The notes under the pieces: generated by a model | Seen by the model: the letters and a program-made list of their open reading frames with translations, nothing else | Database searches by the model: none | Told to the model about the DNA's origin: nothing | In this document: positions 7,486-10,779 of the stretch, piece by piece | How the letters are laid out: the number at the start of each line of letters is the position of its first letter | How positions within the stretch are numbered: position 1 is the first letter of the stretch | Translations under genes and position numbers: made by a program | DNA from: Isotricha intestinalis | Taxonomy: Eukaryota; Ciliophora; Litostomatea; Vestibuliferida; Isotrichidae | DNA: 10,779 nt | NCBI GenBank assembly: GCA_023807065.1 | Contig: JAJJLU010001068.1 | Location: 1-10,779, forward strand | Direction: 5' to 3'

Positions 7486-8418
7486 ACCTTCCATCCAATA
7501 GACCTCCTCCAAGACCACGGAATAAATGCATCAGATATCTAAACTTTGTGAAGCAGTTTTCAACAGTATAGAAGAAGTTACATACTCAACAAAAAAAATT
7601 TAGTATAATAAAAGGTCTTTCAGAAATAAAAGTAGAAAAAATAATAGAAGCATATTCGAAAATATGTCAAAAGGGTTTTACTCCAAGTAACATATACTTA
7701 GAAAAAAGAAAAAATTTAGTATATTTAACAACAGGTTCATCAGAATTAAATAAATTATTAGGTGGTGGTATAGAAAGTGATTCAATAACAGAATTATTTG
7801 GTGAATTTAGAATAGGAAAAACTCAAATATGTCATACATTATGTGTAACATGTCAATTACCAGGTGAGAATGGTGGTGCTGCTGATAAAGCATTATATAT
7901 TAATACAGAAGGTTCTTTTAGACCAGAGAAATTAAAACCTATAGCAGAAAGATTTGGATTAGATCCTGATGAAGTAGTTAGTAATGTTTTATATGCTAGA
8001 GCTTATAATAGTGATTGTCAAAATAAATTATTAATGCATGCTTGTACTTTAATAACTGAATCTAAATTCTCTTTGTTGATTATTGATTCTGCTACTATTC
8101 TGGTAGAGGTGAATTAAGTGCTAGACAAATGTCACTTTCGAAATTTTTAAGGAATTTACAAAAAATAGCTGATGAACATTAAATGCTTTTATTATTACTA
8201 ATCAAGTTGTTTCTTCTGTTGATGGTAGTAGTTTTGGAGGAGGTAATGATAAGAAACCTATTGGTGGACATATTATGTCTCATGGTGCTCATACTAGTTT
8301 AAGTTTGAGAAAAGGATTGAAAGATAATAGAATTTGTAAAATTTATGATTCTCCTAGTTTACCTGAAGATGAAGCTACTTATTGTATTACAAGTTCTGGG
8401 ATTGATGATCCTAGTTAA
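7486..8418 (+). pseudogene. rad51: Rad51 recombinase, broken by frameshifts and a small internal deletion
   Basis: Rad51 is the eukaryotic RecA-type ATPase that forms filaments on single-stranded DNA during homologous recombination. The helix-hairpin-helix N-domain is seen as HGINASDI (7514 on) and IIKGLSEIKVEKIIEAYSK. The polymerisation motif is GFTPSN in place of the usual GFTTAT. Walker A is GEFRIGKTQ (7800-7826) and Walker B LLIIDSAT. Later blocks are [62 protein letters not shown] and a TAA at 8416. SARQM and TNQVVxxVDG mark Rad51 rather than Dmc1. Lesions: a lost frame in DI/KKL (about 7538), a one-base loss at the A8 tract 7591-7598, about 19 bases missing between DSAT and SGRG at 8097-8100, and another one-base loss plus TAA at 8180. 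The longest clean stretch is 7605-8098. No start codon fits upstream; the N-terminal tail appears missing. Sequence elsewhere in the genome presumably encodes the working copy. Confidence 0.93.
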
Positions 8419-8819
8419 TAATTAGTTTTTTTTATTTATTGGTTTATTTTTTAGAAGTAAGTATTTTTTTTTAATTATTGTTTTAAATATTTTATTATGG
8501 GAATATCTAAAACAAAATTAGATATATATATATAAAATAAAAAATGTTATTTATATCATATTTTTTTCAATATTTTTTTTAAAAAAAAATTAAAAAAATT
8601 TATTTTTGTTAATAATTGATTTGTCAAAATTTATTTTTTAAAAAATATGATTGAAAAATTTAAATAAAATATATTTTAATATAGTATTATAAATCAATTT
8701 ATTTAAAAAGATAGATATAATATAATATAATATATATTTTAAATTATAAAAATTAATATTAAAAAAGTTAATATATTTAAATTTTTCAATATAAAATATA
8801 AATCAACGAATTATTGTAA
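8419..8819. other. AT-rich intergenic region, no gene seen
   Basis: Follows the Rad51 stop. It contains an AT dinucleotide run at about 8521-8534, a T8-A9 junction at about 8573-8589 and an ATAAT repeat run at about 8717-8740. All frames are closed by stops and no protein-like segment appears. It would hold the 3' end of the Rad51 copy and the 5' flank of the following remnant. Confidence 0.7.
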
Positions 8820-9856
8820 AAATTGGATTATTTTGATTATGAATCACTAGATAATAAAACAATACAAAGATTAAAATTAGAAAAACCTTAAAATTATGAA
8901 AATCTACAAAAACAAGGAAAAGATTTATGTTAAGTATTAGATTACTTACTAAGAGAATATGAAAATCAAAAAGAATTAGAAAAAATAACATTTAAATCAA
9001 AAAATCAATCAAATCAAAATTTAGACTTAAAAAAATATCATCATACTTTAATGTGGATACAGGAAATAAAAATAAAAAAAAAAATGAAAATGTATCAGAA
9101 AATATTGAAAAGTAAAAGAAATACTAAATAAAATAATAAATAATTAAAAGATGAAAATGAAGAAAATGAATCAGATAAAGATTATAAAAAATTAATATCA
9201 TACAGAAAAAAAATTTAAAAAAAAATGATAAATTAAAGTAAAAAATTAAATTAAATTAAATGGAGAAAATTATATGGGAACTGCAAGGAAAGATACTATC
9301 TTAAAATATAATGGAGTTCCTTGGTTATTATTGGATTAAAGGCTTTGCTGATATTGTTAAAGAAAAAGGAGATAAAGTTAATGAAGTTAGAACTAGAATA
9401 AGAGAAAAGGAATTAAGAGAAAAAATGGGAAATGTACAAGAAGAAAAAAAAACTAGTGTTGAAAAAAATAATGATGATGAGGATAATTATTATGATAATG
9501 ATATTCAGGGAAATGAACTTGGTGATAATAATAATATTGATGATAATAATAATGATTGAATTGTTAAACAGGAAAATGCTATTGAAAACCAACAAGTTAT
9601 AATAATAATATTATTACCTAATATTCAAAATGATAATAATAATGAAAATCAACATGTTGAAAATGTTAATAATAATGATATTCAAAATATAAATGAACAA
9701 ATGAAAATATGAATATTTATGACTGAAAATAATAATAATGATATTCAAAAAGTAAATAATAATGATAATCAACAAACTGAAAATAATAATATAATTATAG
9801 AAAATAATCAAAAAGAAGAAAAAAAGAAAACATTGAAAAAACAGATTAAATTTTAA
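8820..9856 (+). pseudogene. Unrecognised protein with charged coiled coil, a conserved-looking core and an Asn-rich repeat tail; broken
   Basis: I do not recognise this family. The first frame (8820-9127) reads LDYFDYESLDNKTIQRLKLE and later LDYLLREYENQKELEK, with in-frame TAA at 8889 and 8931 at positions where Gln would suit. Frame changes near 9050 lead into Lys/Asn/Glu-rich sequence with many stops. Around 9265-9420 the most ordered part appears as MGTARKDTILKYNGVPWLLL, then after a frame change WIKGFADIVKEKGDKVNE and TRIREKELREKMG; this is complex sequence with Trp and Pro and is likely the conserved core. From 9430 the protein becomes acidic and Asn-rich (NDDEDNYYDND), and the frame runs on past TGA at 9557 and a second TGA near 9710 through repeated NNNDIQ motifs to KKKTLKKQIKF and TAA at 9854. 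No ATG starts the first segment; the ATG at 9311 gives only the last core segment. Nuclear or scaffold roles are possible but unsupported. Confidence 0.55.
9469..9810 (+). repeat. Asn-rich degenerate repeat coding for NNNDIQ-type motifs
   Basis: AAT/GAT triplet runs alternate with a recurring GATATTCAA-like core at about 9498, 9620, 9677 and 9738, spaced roughly 60 bp where best preserved, and with CAACAAGTT/CAACATGTT variants between them. It encodes the low-complexity tail of the preceding gene. Such triplet-based repeats expand and contract by slippage without breaking frame, although two TGA codons now interrupt it. Confidence 0.65.
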
Positions 9857-10130
9857 CTTAATTTTTTTCATAATAATAATAAGAAAAAAACATATTTTTT
9901 TTATATTTTTTTAAATTTTTATAATTTTTTTTTTATGGAAAATAAATCAATAATCATTTTTGTTTTTTTTTTCGCCAAATGAATTCAAAAAAAATTCTTT
10001 TAAAATATAATTCTTCAACTTAAATCATTTTTATAATAATAATTAGATTTATTTTTATAAAATTTTATTTATTATTCTATTAAAAGTTATATAATAAAAT
10101 TATATGATTATATTATAATATTTAAATATT

Positions 10131-10604
10131 TTAAATTTTAAAAGTTGAAATTTCATTAACATTACAATTAATATTCTCATTAGATTTTATTGTATTCCCA
10201 GAAATTTGTTTATCAAATAATTTTTTCCAATATAATTAATATTATTTCCTTGTAAATTTTATCATCACTAAAATCTTTGTAATCATTATTAATAAAATTT
10301 TTAAGTATTTTAACATAATAAAAAAAATAATCTTCTTCTTTATCATTATTTAAATTATCAGAAAGATTATAAATATCTTTTGTATTATATAAATTACCTT
10401 CATAATCATTTTTTTTATCTTTATTTAAATCATCTTCATTTTTAATAATACTATTCATAATTTCTTTTGATTTACAAATAAATTCATTTCATCTTTGTAA
10501 TTACAAAGACTATATAATCTAAATAATAATATTAATAAAGGTAATAATATAAAAAATAAAAAAAAATGAAAAGAAAAATAAATTGGAATTTAAATATAAA
10601 TCAT
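10131..10604 (-). pseudogene. Small protein with an N-terminal hydrophobic segment and charged Asn/Asp/Lys-rich body, broken; unrecognised
   Basis: The longest clean frame is 10213-10458 (81 codons, starting MNSIIKNEDDLNKD and containing YFFYYVKILKNFINNDYKDF). After the A/T run at about 10213 a shifted frame continues as LFDKQISGNTIKSNENI to a TAA at 10131-10133. Upstream, another frame encodes about 20 strongly hydrophobic residues, HFFLFFILLPLLILLFRLYS, followed by LCNYKDEMNLF, which then shifts into the main frame. That looks like a signal anchor or signal peptide ahead of a hydrophilic domain. The only nearby ATG (10602-10604) is followed by TAA after four codons. It is the gene nearest the telomere, where many eukaryotic parasites and fungi keep variable surface-protein families, but no family is recognisable here. 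Confidence 0.5.
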
Positions 10605-10744
10605 TGTCAAAAAAGTATTTAATTTTATTAATAATTCTAATTTATTTAAATATAATATTTATAATAATAAATATTTAAGATTAAAAATATTTATATAATA
10701 TTAAATAAATATAATAATAATAAATAAAATATTTATAATTAAAT

Positions 10745-10779
10745 GGGGATTAGGTGGGGATTGGGGATTGGGGATTGGG
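10745..10779 (+). repeat. Telomeric repeat array, unit GGGGATT
   Basis: GGGGATT occurs at 10745-10751, then after AGGT at 10756-10762, 10763-10769 and 10770-10776, with GGG of a further unit at the window edge. The G-rich strand runs toward the right end, as it does at the 3' end of a chromosome arm, and the array follows about 140 bp of nearly pure A/T. The first unit plus AGGT looks like a degenerate boundary. Four G4 runs could fold into a quadruplex. The unit differs from TTAGGG and from the ciliate GGGGTT and GGGGTTTT types. Confidence 0.88.

Noticed and set aside
4005..8418. Programmed +1 ribosomal frameshifting (Euplotes-like) as an explanation for the many frame changes.
   Set aside because: Shifts go in both directions, lack a common slippery motif such as AAA-TAA, and include a 19-base loss and point stops.
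7486..8418. Dmc1 rather than Rad51.
   Set aside because: LSARQM, ADE and TNQVVxxVDG match Rad51; Dmc1 has LAERQ and TNQM at these places.
8803..8991. Minus-strand 62-codon hydrophobic open frame.
   Set aside because: It is antisense to a plus-strand coiled-coil-like frame whose charged residues give hydrophobic codons on the other strand.
9469..9810. CRISPR-like array from the regularly spaced repeats.
   Set aside because: The repeats are in-frame Asn-rich triplet runs of variable length within a eukaryotic coding region, without constant repeats or unique spacers.
9413..9871. Two minus-strand open frames made of Ile/Asn/Phe runs.
   Set aside because: They are shadows of the AAT/GAT repeats of the plus-strand Asn-rich tail.

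Overview
The window looks like the end of a eukaryotic chromosome from an extremely AT-rich genome. It has long A and T tracts, Asn-rich proteins and eukaryote-only families: a YTH RNA-reader domain, Rad51, a type-B carboxylesterase, a pepsin-family aspartyl protease and an AIG1/GIMAP-like GTPase. The last 35 bases are a GGGGATT array with the G-rich strand running 5'->3' off the right edge, which is the orientation of a right-hand telomere. I do not recognise this repeat unit as belonging to a particular lineage. An AT-rich protist or an anaerobic fungus both fit the content; the species is not resolved. The standard genetic code fits best, because the long intact GTPase gene uses CAA for Gln and TGG for Trp and ends at TAA.

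Layout, left to right. 1-480 (-): shattered coding remnant, perhaps the C-terminal coiled coil of a sorting nexin. 548-1308 (+): Asn/Gln-rich protein of unknown function with one frameshift in an A9 tract and a possible 63-bp GT-AG intron. 1527-3641 (+): the only long clean gene, a 704-residue P-loop GTPase with an N-terminal coiled coil carrying three 14-residue (42-bp) tandem repeats. 4005-5242 (-): broken type-B carboxylesterase. 5586-6537 (-): broken YTH-domain protein with an Asn-rich N-terminus. 6748-7472 (+): broken, catalytically dead aspartyl-protease-like gene. 7486-8418 (+): broken Rad51, abutting or overlapping the protease remnant. 8820-9856 (+): broken gene of unknown function with an Asn-rich repeat tail. 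10131-10604 (-): broken small protein with a hydrophobic segment. 10745-10779: telomeric repeats. The gaps are almost pure A/T.

The main pattern is a contrast in condition. Nearly every recognisable gene here is cut by frameshifts, in-frame stops and small deletions, often at invariant positions, while the GTPase reads cleanly for 704 codons although it contains A8 and A9 tracts of the kind where its neighbours break. That argues for a subtelomeric collection of decaying gene copies around one retained GTPase gene, rather than for uniform sequencing error. Error in a homopolymer-rich long-read assembly still has to be excluded. No operon-like or pathway relationship among the genes is evident.
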